From Cupriavidus taiwanensis (GTDB lineage: Bacteria > Pseudomonadota > Gammaproteobacteria > Burkholderiales > Burkholderiaceae), in contig NZ_LT984803.1 of NCBI RefSeq assembly GCF_900250115.1, forward strand, positions 434,001 through 498,000: a stretch of 64,000 nt of DNA, written 5' to 3'. Every line of letters starts with the position of its first letter. The stretch's first letter is position 1. Below, in pieces: positions 25,226 through 33,028 of this stretch. Position numbers and translations under genes: made by a program. The notes below the pieces were generated by a model. That model saw nothing but the letters and a program-made list of their open reading frames with translations, searched no databases and had not been told where the DNA came from.

Positions 25226-26529
25226 GCGCCGGGTTCGCGGGGGACGCCCGCGCACTGCTGCTCGAGACCTTCCACGCCGCGGTGGCGGCGGCCGACCCGC
25301 TGCAGATCGTCGCGCAGCACCTGCCGCCGCCGCACGCCGGCGGCCGCACGCTGGTGGTGGGCGCGGGCAAGGCCGCCGCGTCGATGGCCGCGGCGGTCGA
25401 GCGCGCCTACGCCGGCAAGGCCACGCTGGAAGGGCTGGTGGTCACGCGCTACGCGCACGGCATGCCGACCGACCATATCCGCGTGATCGAGGCCGGCCAT
25501 CCGGTGCCCGACGAATCGGGCGAGCAGGCCGCGGCCGAGATCCTGGCCGCAGTGCAGTCACTGACGCCGCAGGACCGGCTGCTGGTGCTGGTCTCGGGAG
25601 GCGGTTCGAGCCTGCTGTCGCTGCCGGCCGAGGGCATTCCGATGGCCGACCTGAAGGCGACCACCAGGGAATTGCTGCGCTGTGGCGCGCCGATCACCGA
25701 CATGAACATCGTGCGCAAGCACATCTCGCGCATCCAGGGCGGCCGGCTGGCGCAGGCAAGCCAGGCGCCGGTGACCACGCTGATCGTCTCGGACGTGGCC
25801 GGCGACGATCCCAGCGCGATCGCCTCGGGACCGACCGTGGCCGATCCCAGCACTTTCGCTGACGCGCTGCAGATCCTGCGCCGCTACGGCGCCCAGGTGC
25901 CGGCCAGCGTGCAGTCGCACCTGGAACGCGGCGCGCTTGGCGAGGTGGCGGAGACGCCCAAGCCGGGCGATCCGTTGTTCGATCGCGTCGACAACATCAT
26001 GATCGCGACCGCCCATGGCAGCCTGGAAGCGGCCGCGGCGCTGTTCCGCGCCCGCGGCATCACGCCGGTGCTGCTGGGCGATACCGTGACCGGTGAGGCG
26101 CGTGAAGTGGCGCGCGTCTATGCGGCGCTGGTGCGTGAGATTCGCGCGTACAATGCGCCGTTCGCCGCGCCCGTGGCGCTGATCTCCGGGGGTGAGTGCA
26201 CGGTCACTTTGCCGGCCGGCGGTGGCGCCAGCAAGGCGCGCGGCGGGCGCTGCTCGGAGTTCCTCCTGTCGCTGGCGGTCGAACTGGCAGGCATGCCCGG
26301 CGTGCACGCGATCGCGGCCGACACCGACGGCATCGATGGCTCGGAAGACAACGCCGGCGCGCTCGCCGACCCGACCACGCTGGCGCGCGCCGAGGCCGCC
26401 GGCTGGGCGGGCCAGCACCAGCTGGACGCGCACGATGCGTGGGGCCTGTTCGATGCCATCGGCGACCTCGTGGTTACCGGTCCGACGCGCACCAACGTCA
26501 ACGACTATCGCGCCATCCTGATTCTCTGA
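25222..26529 (+). CDS. Glycerate 2-kinase (MOFRL family, TtuD-like)
   Basis: The 435-residue protein matches the family formerly called hydroxypyruvate reductase TtuD and now known as glycerate 2-kinase. Motifs include '[20 protein letters not shown]', '[18 protein letters not shown]', '[20 protein letters not shown]' and a C-terminal 'ISGGECTV' / '[12 protein letters not shown]' MOFRL region. It phosphorylates D-glycerate to 2-phosphoglycerate. Initiation is at GTG 25222, overlapping the upstream TGA (GTGA). Together with the dehydrogenase it would feed tartrate carbon into glycolysis. Confidence 0.87.
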   Translation: MSAGFAGDARALLLETFHAAVAAADPLQIVAQHLPPPHAGGRTLVVGAGKAAASMAAAVERAYAGKATLEGLVVTRYAHGMPTDHIRVIEAGHPVPDESGEQAAAEILAAVQSLTPQDRLLVLVSGGGSSLLSLPAEGIPMADLKATTRELLRCGAPITDMNIVRKHISRIQGGRLAQASQAPVTTLIVSDVAGDDPSAIASGPTVADPSTFADALQILRRYGAQVPASVQSHLERGALGEVAETPKPGDPLFDRVDNIMIATAHGSLEAAAALFRARGITPVLLGDTVTGEAREVARVYAALVREIRAYNAPFAAPVALISGGECTVTLPAGGGASKARGGRCSEFLLSLAVELAGMPGVHAIAADTDGIDGSEDNAGALADPTTLARAEAAGWAGQHQLDAHDAWGLFDAIGDLVVTGPTRTNVNDYRAILIL

Positions 26530-26572
26530 TTTCGACGAACGCCAGCCGCCAGCGGCCGGCCCCAAGCTAGCC

Positions 26573-27607
26573 ATGACCCAGAAGCTCACCATCACCCGCC
26601 CGGACGACTGGCACCTGCACCTGCGCGACGGCGCGGCGCTGGCCGCCGTGCTGCCCGACACCGCCCGCCAGTTCGCCCGTGCCATCATCATGCCCAACCT
26701 GAAGCCGCCGGTGACCACGGTGGCGCAGGCCCAGGCCTATCGCGCCCGCATCCTGGCCGCGCTGCCGGCCGGCATGCAGTTCGAGCCGCTGATGACGCTG
26801 TACCTGACCGACAACACCAGCGCCGAGGAAATCGTCGCGGCCAAGGCCAGCGGCTTTGTGCACGGCGTCAAGCTGTACCCGGCGGGAGCCACCACCAACA
26901 GCGATGCCGGCGTGACCGACATCCGCCGTTGCTACCCGGCGCTGGAAGCGATGCAGCGCGAAGGCCTGCCGCTGCTGGTGCACGGCGAGGTCACCGACCC
27001 GGCCATCGATATCTTCGACCGCGAGGCCGTGTTCATCGAGAAGGTGATGACGCCGCTGCGCCGCGACATGCCCGAGCTGAAGGTGGTGTTCGAGCACATC
27101 ACCACCAAGGACGCAGCGCAGTACGTGCGCGACGCGAGCGGCCCGGTCGGCGCCACCATCACCGCGCACCACCTGCTCTACAACCGCAACGCCATCTTCA
27201 CCGGTGGCATCCGCCCGCACTACTACTGCCTGCCAGTGCTCAAGCGCGAAACCCACCGCGAGGCGCTGGTGGCGGCCGCCACCTCGGGCAGCGAGCGCTT
27301 CTTCCTGGGTACCGACAGCGCGCCGCACGCGCGCGGCCTGAAGGAGCACGCCTGCGGCTGCGCCGGCTGCTATACCGCGCTGCATGCGATGGAGCTGTAT
27401 GCCGAAGCCTTCGACGCCGCGGGCGCGCTGGACAAGCTGGAAGCCTTCGCCAGCTTCAACGGCCCGGCCTTCTATGGCCTGCCACGCAACACTGGCACGC
27501 TTACGCTGGAGCGCGAAGACTGGCAACTGCCGGCCGAACTGCCGTATGGCGACACCACGCTGGTGCCGCTGCGCGGCGGCGAAACGCTGCGCTGGAAGGC
27601 GCGCTGA
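26573..27607 (+). CDS. pyrC: Dihydroorotase
   Basis: The 344-residue class II dihydroorotase closes carbamoyl-aspartate to dihydroorotate in pyrimidine synthesis. Zinc ligands are visible: H14 and H16 in 'WHLHLRDG', the carbamylated lysine in '[13 protein letters not shown]', histidines in 'LLVHGEV' and 'FEHITT', and the catalytic aspartate in '[13 protein letters not shown]'. It sits 43 bases after the glycerate kinase gene, with a DUF3025 gene just downstream. Confidence 0.93.
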   Translation: MTQKLTITRPDDWHLHLRDGAALAAVLPDTARQFARAIIMPNLKPPVTTVAQAQAYRARILAALPAGMQFEPLMTLYLTDNTSAEEIVAAKASGFVHGVKLYPAGATTNSDAGVTDIRRCYPALEAMQREGLPLLVHGEVTDPAIDIFDREAVFIEKVMTPLRRDMPELKVVFEHITTKDAAQYVRDASGPVGATITAHHLLYNRNAIFTGGIRPHYYCLPVLKRETHREALVAAATSGSERFFLGTDSAPHARGLKEHACGCAGCYTALHAMELYAEAFDAAGALDKLEAFASFNGPAFYGLPRNTGTLTLEREDWQLPAELPYGDTTLVPLRGGETLRWKAR

Positions 27608-27618
27608 CCACTGCGGCG

Positions 27619-28464
27619 TTGCAAGCCGGAGCAATTGCGGCGGGCGAATCCTTCACCGCCGTGCTGGCCGGGATCGACTGGTCCCGGCCATGGTTCCAAC
27701 CCTTTGCCGCACGCGGCGCAGCGCTGGCCGCGGCAGTGCAGCGCGGTGCGGACCTGCGCGCATTGCTCGATGCCGAGTCTGGCGCGCTGGGCCTGCGCAA
27801 CGCGCGCGGCTTGCCGCTGCATTTTGTCGCGCAGCAGGCCTTGCCCGAGGGCAAGGCCTATGAAGCGCATATCCATGCCACGGGCGAAGTCCCGACACGC
27901 GACAACCTCCACGATTTCTTCAACGCACTGGTCTGGCTGCATTTCCCGCAGGCCAAGCGCTTACTCAACCAGATCCAGGCCACGGTGATCGCGCGCGAAG
28001 GCGTGCAGACCACCCGCGGCGGCGTACGCGACGCGGCCACGCTGTTCGACGAGAACGCGGTGCTGTTCCTGAGCGAGGGCGACGAACATGCCGAAGCGCT
28101 GCGCGGGTTTGCCTGGCAGCGGCTTTTTGTCGCGCAGCGGCATGCGTGGGACACGGCGTGCAGAGTCGTGCCGTTCGGCCATGCACTGCTGGAAAAGCTG
28201 GTGCGGCCGTACAAGGCCGTGACCGCGCATGCCTGGACGCTGCCGCTGATGCCGGGTGGCGCGCATACGCTGGATAAGGCGGTGGCGCTGTCGCTGCAAG
28301 AGGCGGCTGCAGCCGGCACGCTGCGCGGCGGCCGTTGCTTTGCGCCGCTGCCGGTAATGGGCATACCGGCATGGTGTGACGATAATGCCTCGCCCGATTT
28401 CTATACCGACACCACGGTATTCCGGCCCGGGCGCATGCGCGATCTACCCCGGCAACCCGATTGA
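27619..28464 (+). CDS. DUF3025 domain protein, non-ATG start
   Basis: This protein of about 281 residues matches the DUF3025 family, which has no assigned function. Recognisable segments are 'IDWSRPWFQPFAARG', 'PTRDNLHDFFNALVWLHFP' and 'DENAVLFLSEGDEHAEALRG'. No ATG precedes the conserved region in frame. The choices are CTG 27604 (overlapping the pyrC stop), TTG 27619 and GTG 27661. I use TTG 27619, but initiation is uncertain by up to 19 residues. Closeness to pyrC implies co-transcription. The rnpB promoter lies around its last codons. Confidence 0.75.
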   Translation: MQAGAIAAGESFTAVLAGIDWSRPWFQPFAARGAALAAAVQRGADLRALLDAESGALGLRNARGLPLHFVAQQALPEGKAYEAHIHATGEVPTRDNLHDFFNALVWLHFPQAKRLLNQIQATVIAREGVQTTRGGVRDAATLFDENAVLFLSEGDEHAEALRGFAWQRLFVAQRHAWDTACRVVPFGHALLEKLVRPYKAVTAHAWTLPLMPGGAHTLDKAVALSLQEAAAAGTLRGGRCFAPLPVMGIPAWCDDNASPDFYTDTTVFRPGRMRDLPRQPD

Positions 28465-28478
28465 ATCGGTGTTAGACT
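28450..28478 (+). promoter_or_regulatory. Probable rnpB promoter
   Basis: A -10-like TTAGAC/TAGACT at 28472-28478 ends about 10 bases before the predicted rnpB 5' end. The -35 position (28450-28455, CGGCAA) is poor. It overlaps the end of the DUF3025 gene. Confidence 0.35.
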
Positions 28479-28487
28479 GCGGGCCGC

Positions 28488-28826
28488 AAAGCAGGCCAGG
28501 CAACCGCTGCCTGCACCGCAAGGTGCAGGGGGAGGAAAGTCCGGACTCCACAGGGCAGGGTGTTGGCTAACAGCCATCCACGGCAACGTGCGGAATAGGG
28601 CCACAGAGACGAGTCTTGCCGCCGGGTTCGCCCGGCGGGAAGGGTGAAACGCGGTAACCTCCACCTGGAGCAATCCCAAATAGGCAGGCGATGAAGCGGC
28701 CCGCTGAGTCTGCGGGTAGGGAGCTGGAGCCGGCTGGTAACAGCCGGCCTAGAGGAATGGTTGTCACGCGCCGCGCGCCGCAAGGCGGGCGGGGCGCACA
28801 GAATCCGGCTTATCGGCCTGCTTTGC
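28488..28826 (+). ncRNA. rnpB: RNase P RNA (bacterial type A)
   Basis: The catalytic RNA of RNase P, which trims tRNA 5' leaders. Universally conserved cores are present: 'GGAGGAAAGTCCGGACTCC' then 'CAGGGCAG' near 28530-28560, 'GGTAACCTCCACC' and 'GAGCAATCCCAAATAGGC' near 28654-28685, 'TGGTAACAGCCGGCCTAGAG' near 28734, and the terminal 'CAGAATCCGGCTTATCGG'. The ends pair (AAAGCAGGCC at 28488-28497 with GGCCTGCTTT at 28815-28824), forming helix P1 and fixing the boundaries. The length of about 339 nt is slightly shorter than in E. coli. Confidence 0.96.
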
Positions 28827-28883
28827 TTCAGTCATCGGCACGACCCGGCGCCCGCGCGGCACACCGGGCGGGCTAAACTTCCA

Positions 28884-29306
28884 TCAGCCTTCGACGATTT
28901 CCAGCGTGTGCGTGATCTCGGCCGTCTTGGCCAGCATGATCGACGCCGAGCAGTACTTCTCGTGCGACAGCTTGATCGCGCGCTCGACCGTGGCGGGGTT
29001 GAGATTCTTGCCGGTGACCACAAAATGGAAGTTGATGCGGGTGAACACCTTGGGGTCTTCGCCGGCGCGCTCGGCCTGCAGCTGCACGCTGCAGCCGGTG
29101 ACGTCCTGGCGGCCGCGCTTGAGGATCAGCACCACGTCATAGGCGGTGCAGCCGCCCGTGCCGAGCAGCACCATTTCCATCGGCCGCGGGGCCAGGTTGT
29201 GGCCGCCGCCTTCGGGGGCGCCGTCCATGGCAACGATATGACCGCTGCCGGTCTGGGCGACGAAGCTCATGCCGTCGGCGCCCATCCATGTTACTTTGCA
29301 TTCCAT
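28884..29306 (-). CDS. OsmC family protein (YhfA-like)
   Basis: The 140-residue protein closely resembles E. coli YhfA of the OsmC/Ohr fold: 'MECKVTWMGADGMSFVAQT', 'SPMEMV'-type segment 'APRPMEMVLLGTGGCTAYDV' and 'AIKLSHEKYCSASIMLAKTA'. The two cysteines, in 'GTGGCTAYD' and 'HEKYCSAS', correspond to the peroxidatic pair of OsmC proteins. A thiol-dependent peroxide role is therefore likely but unproven for the YhfA branch. I chose the ATG at 29306, which gives the YhfA N-terminus; codons upstream encode unrelated sequence. rnpB is convergent with it. Confidence 0.88.
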   Translation of the reverse strand: MECKVTWMGADGMSFVAQTGSGHIVAMDGAPEGGGHNLAPRPMEMVLLGTGGCTAYDVVLILKRGRQDVTGCSVQLQAERAGEDPKVFTRINFHFVVTGKNLNPATVERAIKLSHEKYCSASIMLAKTAEITHTLEIVEG

Positions 29307-29531
29307 TTTGTTCGTTCCTATGCTTTGTGTTGTCGGTTTTCGATCACAAGCGCGTGATTTCGAATCTTGCATTTCCCAGTATATGGCAACGTCTAGTTTG
29401 GGGCATCGCTGCCGATAACCTTAGAAAACCTGAGGGTTTCCTCTAGTGTGTGGGCGGGGTGACACCGACGCTGGTTTGATAAGTTATTGATTTTTAAGGC
29501 GTAAATTTGATGCCGGAAGAGCCCGGTAGCG

Positions 29532-29566
29532 TTTCGTAATACGAAATCCCATTTCGCACTACAAAT
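29532..29566. promoter_or_regulatory. Two palindromes upstream of the candidate small RNA
   Basis: TTTCGTA-A-TACGAAA (29532-29546) is a perfect 15-base interrupted palindrome. A degenerate copy, TTTCGCA-C-TACAAAT (29552-29566), lies 20 bases further, ending 5 bases before the -35 box at 29572. The form resembles IclR-family operators. The position would suit an activator, or a repressor overlapping the promoter's edge. The family assignment is inference. Confidence 0.5.
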
Positions 29567-29571
29567 TTCCC

Positions 29572-29599
29572 TTGCATCCGGGCAAACCCTAGGTATAAT
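29572..29599 (+). promoter_or_regulatory. Strong sigma-70-type promoter of the candidate small RNA
   Basis: TTGCAT (29572-29577), a 16-base spacer and a perfect TATAAT (29594-29599) form one of the best promoters in the window. The predicted start is near 29606. No protein gene follows before the terminator at 29734-29764. Confidence 0.7.
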
Positions 29600-29605
29600 T
29601 CGAAT

Positions 29606-29764
29606 CATTGAACGACGGCGCAGACAGCGCGCCAGAGTGCGAAAGCGAAGCCTCCAGCCAAGCCCCCGCACCGCCCGCCGGTCCCGCCGTCGATCTCCAA
29701 GTGTCTCCTCCACCCTCCTCCTTTGGTGGATTCAAACCCAAGCTCAACCGCTTGGGTTTTTTTT
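29606..29764 (+). ncRNA. Candidate structured small RNA with anti-Shine-Dalgarno loop
   Basis: About 159 nt lie between a strong promoter and a strong intrinsic terminator. CGACGGCG (29613-29620) pairs perfectly with CGCCGTCG (29685-29692), closing a 5' domain. CCACC (29710-29714) pairs with GGTGG (29725-29729), presenting a loop CTCCTCCTTT that is complementary to Shine-Dalgarno sequences. AAACCCAAGC (29734-29743) pairs with GCTTGGGTTT (29750-29759) and runs into eight T. A reading frame begins at a TTG at 29608 but crosses the terminator into the rplM leader, so I do not regard it as coding. I do not recognise a named RNA family. Together with the rplM leader it accounts for the 717-base gap between osmC and rplM. 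Confidence 0.6.
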
Positions 29765-29856
29765 CGCCTGAACCATTCGCGTCGGCCCCCAAGTGCGTCG
29801 GGCGGCCCATAACCGCGGCGATCGGCCTCGATCTTGACGAAAACTCAAGCCTTTGC

Positions 29857-29886
29857 TTGTGCGCTCACCACTACCGCCAGTATAAT
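29857..29886 (+). promoter_or_regulatory. Promoter of the rplM-rpsI operon
   Basis: TTGTGC (29857-29862), an 18-base spacer and a perfect TATAAT (29881-29886) lie 138 bases before rplM. The leader from about 29893 to 30023 contains a small hairpin (CTCCCGCACGGGAG near 29935-29950). L13 operons are often autoregulated through their leaders, but I cannot show that here. Confidence 0.65.
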
Positions 29887-30023
29887 CGAGGGCTTTTCCG
29901 TCATGCCCGCGGAAGAAGAACAGCAGCACCAGGCCTCCCGCACGGGAGCCACAAGACTTGCAGGGGCGAGCACAAGCCTTCGCGAGTCGGATTACGGGCA
30001 CGAACCAATAGTCAGGAAAAATC

Positions 30024-30452
30024 ATGAAGACCTTTTCCGCCAAGCCTCATGAGGTAAAGCGCGACTGGTACGTGATTGACGCGACGGACAAAGTCCTCGG
30101 CCGTGTCGCCAGCGAAGTGGCACGCCGTCTGCGCGGCAAGCACAAGCCGGAATTCACTCCGCACGTCGACACGGGTGATTACATCATCATCGTCAATGCA
30201 GCCAAGCTGCGTGTCACGGGTACCAAGGAAACGGACAAGAAGTACTATCGCCATTCGGGCTACCCGGGCGGTATCTACGAAACGACGTTCGGCAAGATGC
30301 AGCAGCGTTTCCCGGGCCGTGCCCTGGAAAAGGCTGTCAAGGGCATGCTGCCGAAGGGTCCGCTGGGCTACGCGATGATCAAGAAGCTGAAGGTTTACGC
30401 CGAAGCCGAGCATCCGCACGAAGCGCAGCAGCCCAAGGCGCTGGAAATCTAA
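30024..30452 (+). CDS. rplM: 50S ribosomal protein L13
   Basis: The 142-residue protein is ribosomal protein L13, an early assembly protein of the large subunit. Typical segments are '[20 protein letters not shown]', '[20 protein letters not shown]', '[11 protein letters not shown]' and '[12 protein letters not shown]'. The length is normal for the family. A weak AGGAAA ribosome site precedes the start. It is followed after 12 bases by rpsI, the conserved L13-S9 pair. Confidence 0.98.
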   Translation: MKTFSAKPHEVKRDWYVIDATDKVLGRVASEVARRLRGKHKPEFTPHVDTGDYIIIVNAAKLRVTGTKETDKKYYRHSGYPGGIYETTFGKMQQRFPGRALEKAVKGMLPKGPLGYAMIKKLKVYAEAEHPHEAQQPKALEI

Positions 30453-30464
30453 GGAGGCCAATCC

Positions 30465-30857
30465 ATGATCGGTAACTGGAATTACGGTACTGGCCGCCGC
30501 AAGAGCGCTGTGGCTCGTGTCTTCATCAAGTCGGGCAAGGGCGACATCGTCGTCAACGGCAAGCCCATCAAAGAGTATTTCGCTCGCGAAACCTCGCTGA
30601 TGATCGTGCGCCAGCCCCTGGAACTGACCGCCCACGGCGAAACGTTCGACATCAAGGTCAACGTGACCGGTGGTGGCGAAACGGGCCAGGCCGGCGCAGT
30701 GCGCCACGGCATCACCCGCGCCCTGATCGACTACGATGCGACCCTGAAGGCGGCCCTGTCGAAGGCTGGCTACGTCACGCGCGACGCACGTGAAGTCGAG
30801 CGTAAGAAGGTCGGCTTCCACAAGGCGCGTCGTCGCAAGCAGTTCTCGAAGCGCTGA
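30465..30857 (+). CDS. rpsI: 30S ribosomal protein S9
   Basis: The 130-residue protein is ribosomal protein S9. '[20 protein letters not shown]' at the start and the C-terminal '[17 protein letters not shown]' tail, whose last residues reach toward the P-site tRNA, are diagnostic. An AAGGAGG ribosome site precedes the ATG. It ends the rplM-rpsI operon ahead of a strong terminator. Confidence 0.98.
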   Translation: MIGNWNYGTGRRKSAVARVFIKSGKGDIVVNGKPIKEYFARETSLMIVRQPLELTAHGETFDIKVNVTGGGETGQAGAVRHGITRALIDYDATLKAALSKAGYVTRDAREVERKKVGFHKARRRKQFSKR

Positions 30858-30869
30858 TGCGTTTTCGCG

Positions 30870-30932
30870 GATCCGGCCCCGCCGGATCTTGCGAGACCAG
30901 AAAAACCGCACGCTGGCCGTGCGGTTTTTTTT
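30870..30932 (+). terminator. Terminator of rplM-rpsI
   Basis: Two hairpins follow rpsI: GATCCGGC (30870-30877) with GCCGGATC (30881-30888), then CCGCACG (30906-30912) with CGTGCGG (30918-30924), preceded by five A and running into eight T. The second is a standard intrinsic terminator. Confidence 0.92.
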
Positions 30933-31114
30933 GCCCGCGGGCTACGGAACCGCCGTGAGGCTGCCCTCATCGCGGCAGGCCGCCATACTTTTGTGGGGTA
31001 TCCGGCCCGCACGCGGCTACAATCACGCCCTGTCGCCGACGGCAACTCCGGCTTGCCGGCGCGGTTGCGCCATGGGCAGGCCAGCCTGGCACGAACGAGA
31101 GAGGAGTGAGAGTC

Positions 31115-31612
31115 ATGCTGTTTTCCAAGAAGAAAGGCCTTTCGATCGACACGCTGATTGGCGCAGACACCGCCATCGACGGCGACCTGGTGTTTGCCGG
31201 CGGCCTGCGCCTGGATGGACGGGTGCGCGGCAATGTGACCGCGACGCCGGGCAAGCCCAGCATGCTGGTGGTCAGCGAGAAGGGCATGGTCGAGGGCGAG
31301 ATCAGCGTCGGCCACCTGGTGCTGAACGGCACCGTCAAGGGCCCGGTGCACGCCGGCGACCTGCTGGAACTGCAGCCGCAGGCGCGGGTGCTGGGCGACG
31401 TACGCTATGCCGCGCTGGAGATGCATCAGGGCGCGCTGGTCGAGGGCCGCTTGATACCGCTGGTGCAGGGCGAGGTCAAGGCGCTGCCGAATCTGGTCGA
31501 GGCGGCGCCGGTGACTGAAGTGACCGAAGCGGCAGAAGCGACCGATAGCGACCCGGCCAGCGCAGGCGAAACTCCCGGCGCCGCCGCCAGTCCCACCGAA
31601 AAGGCCGCGTAG
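31115..31612 (+). CDS. Bactofilin family cytoskeletal protein
   Basis: The 165-residue protein is a bactofilin (polymer-forming, right-handed beta-helix). The core at about residues 12-115 shows the repeating short-strand pattern: 'DTLIGADTAIDGDLVFAGGL', 'LDGRVRGNVTATPG', 'MVEGEISVGHLVLNGTVKGP' and 'LLELQPQARVLGDVRYAALE'. The N-terminus 'MLFSKKKG' could bind the membrane. The C-terminal 40 residues are Ala/Thr/Glu-rich and look disordered. Bactofilins scaffold cell-wall enzymes, stalks or polar complexes; an M23 peptidase gene lies 3.5 kb away on the other strand, not adjacent. A GAGAGGAG site sets the start at ATG 31115. Confidence 0.88.
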   Translation: MLFSKKKGLSIDTLIGADTAIDGDLVFAGGLRLDGRVRGNVTATPGKPSMLVVSEKGMVEGEISVGHLVLNGTVKGPVHAGDLLELQPQARVLGDVRYAALEMHQGALVEGRLIPLVQGEVKALPNLVEAAPVTEVTEAAEATDSDPASAGETPGAAASPTEKAA

Positions 31613-31712
31613 CGGCGACTTCGTTGCACGGAATCCCTTGAAAACACCAGGGTTCGGCACGATTTCCCAGTAGCGCTTAGAATACAGGCGTATCTAAACA
31701 GGAGAACACCCC

Positions 31713-32081
31713 ATGAACGCAGTCGCAGAGGCACCCGTTACCGAGGACGTGCCGGCACCGTTCGTCTTTACCGACAGCGCCGCCGACAAGGTCAAGCAGT
31801 TGATCGAGGAAGAGGGCAATGCCGAGCTGAAACTGCGCGTGTTCGTGCAGGGCGGCGGCTGCTCCGGCTTCCAGTACGGCTTCACCTTCGACGAGGAAGT
31901 CAACGAAGACGACACCACCATGGTCAAGAACGGCGTCACCCTGCTGATCGACTCGATGAGCTACCAGTACCTGGTCGGCGCCGAGATCGACTACAAGGAG
32001 GACATCAACGGCGCGCAGTTCGTGATCAAGAACCCGAATGCCTCGACCACCTGCGGTTGCGGCTCGTCGTTCTCGGTCTGA
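31713..32081 (+). CDS. erpA: Iron-sulfur cluster insertion protein ErpA
   Basis: The 122-residue A-type carrier delivers Fe-S clusters to apo-proteins. The three conserved cysteines are present: one in '[13 protein letters not shown]' and two in the C-terminal 'TTCGCGSSF'. '[18 protein letters not shown]' is the usual N-terminal helix. The extra N-terminal '[16 protein letters not shown]' is short and acidic. An AGGAGAA ribosome site precedes it. It is monocistronic, closed by the hairpin at 32105-32126. Confidence 0.95.
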   Translation: MNAVAEAPVTEDVPAPFVFTDSAADKVKQLIEEEGNAELKLRVFVQGGGCSGFQYGFTFDEEVNEDDTTMVKNGVTLLIDSMSYQYLVGAEIDYKEDINGAQFVIKNPNASTTCGCGSSFSV

Positions 32082-32104
32082 GCGATCCCGGTCTTAACAA
32101 GAAG

Positions 32105-32126
32105 CGCACCCTCGGGTGCGTTTTTT
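32105..32126 (+). terminator. Intrinsic terminator after erpA
   Basis: CGCACCC (32105-32111) pairs with GGGTGCG (32114-32120), then six T. It also marks the border with the convergent dioxygenase-like gene, whose stop lies 16 bases away. Confidence 0.88.
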
Positions 32127-32141
32127 GTTGCCCGCGCCGGC

Positions 32142-32939
32142 TTACGGCGCGGCGCGCCAGACCACCGGAAACCAGTCTTCGCGCAGGCGCTCGCCGGTCT
32201 GCTGGCCGATCCCGGGAAACGGCGGTGAAGTGCGGCCGGGCCGCTGCATGAAGCGCACGTCGTCACCGAGGAAACGGGCCGAGAACGCCCGCCGCCGCCC
32301 GCTGCCGGTGTTGCCGGCGGCACCGTGCACGGTGCGGAAGTCGAACACCACCGCATCGCCCGGCTCCAGTTCCGGGGCCAGCAAGGTGTGACTGCCGTCT
32401 TCCACCTCGGGCATCTCCATGAAGGCGTCGTCGCCGCCATAGAAGTTCTCGTTGCTGGCCCAGCGCTTGGGCCGCACCAGCCGCGGCCAGCGGTGCGAGC
32501 CGGCCACCACGCGCAGCGTGTTGGCCTGCGTGACCGGGTCCAGCGGTATCCAGTAGCTCGCGGTCTGGGTGCCGTCGACGCAGTAGTAGGGCAGGTCCTG
32601 GTGCCACGGCGTCGGCTTGGCGGTGCCGGGCTCCTTGACCAGGATGTGCTCGTGGAATACCTGCACCGCCTGCGACTGCATGATCCGTCCGGCGATGCCG
32701 GCCGCGGCCGACTCGCGGATAAAGGCCGCGAACGGGGCAATGCGCTGCCAGTTGCAATAGTCCTCGAAGAAGCGCCCGCCCTCGCCGGCGCGCACGTTCT
32801 CGATGGCAAAGGGGCCGGGCTCGGCCAGGTTCTGCGCGAAGCCTTCGCGCAAGCGCTCGACCCAGTCGGTAAAGGCGCCGCGCAAGACCAGCACGCCGTC
32901 GCGCTGGTAGGTGTCGATCTGTTCCCGGGTGATGTCCAT
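32142..32939 (-). CDS. Phytanoyl-CoA dioxygenase (PhyH) family protein
   Basis: The 265-residue protein fits the PhyH family of Fe(II)/2-oxoglutarate-dependent oxygenases. The iron-binding H-x-D is in 'TPWHQDLPYYCVDG', the distal histidine in 'DFRTVHGAAGNTGSGRRRAF', and the arginines beyond it would hold 2-oxoglutarate. 'YQRDGVLVLRGAF' is the typical N-terminus. The substrate is unknown; members hydroxylate branched acyl-CoA, ectoine and secondary metabolites. It is divergent from a LysR gene with only 89 bases between, a classic regulator-target pair. The ATG at 32939 (MDITREQ) is chosen; the frame extends upstream into the operator. Confidence 0.82.
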   Translation of the reverse strand: MDITREQIDTYQRDGVLVLRGAFTDWVERLREGFAQNLAEPGPFAIENVRAGEGGRFFEDYCNWQRIAPFAAFIRESAAAGIAGRIMQSQAVQVFHEHILVKEPGTAKPTPWHQDLPYYCVDGTQTASYWIPLDPVTQANTLRVVAGSHRWPRLVRPKRWASNENFYGGDDAFMEMPEVEDGSHTLLAPELEPGDAVVFDFRTVHGAAGNTGSGRRRAFSARFLGDDVRFMQRPGRTSPPFPGIGQQTGERLREDWFPVVWRAAP

Positions 32940-32986
32940 GGCGGTAGGTGTGGGGGCGATGGACCCAGTATCGCCATGCGCCAGGG

Positions 32987-33026
32987 ATAGGAAAAGCATA
33001 TATTTCCTATGTTGCGATATAGGAAA
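32987..33026. promoter_or_regulatory. Triple half-site operator between LysR and PhyH genes
   Basis: ATAGGAAA (32987-32994), TTTCCTAT (33003-33010) and ATAGGAAA (33019-33026) are three alternating half-sites at exactly 16-base intervals. The right pair extends to ATTTCCTAT-N8-ATAGGAAAT. The last half-site ends two bases before the LysR start codon at 33029, so its AGGAAA could also serve as the ribosome site. LysR binding here would couple autoregulation with control of the divergent gene. Confidence 0.65.
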
Positions 33027-33028
33027 TC

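Noticed and set aside
29608..30027. A 139-codon plus-strand reading frame starting at TTG between osmC and rplM
   Set aside because: It crosses a strong intrinsic terminator and the rplM promoter, has no ribosome site and a Pro/Ser/Ala-rich product. It is better explained by a small RNA followed by a leader.
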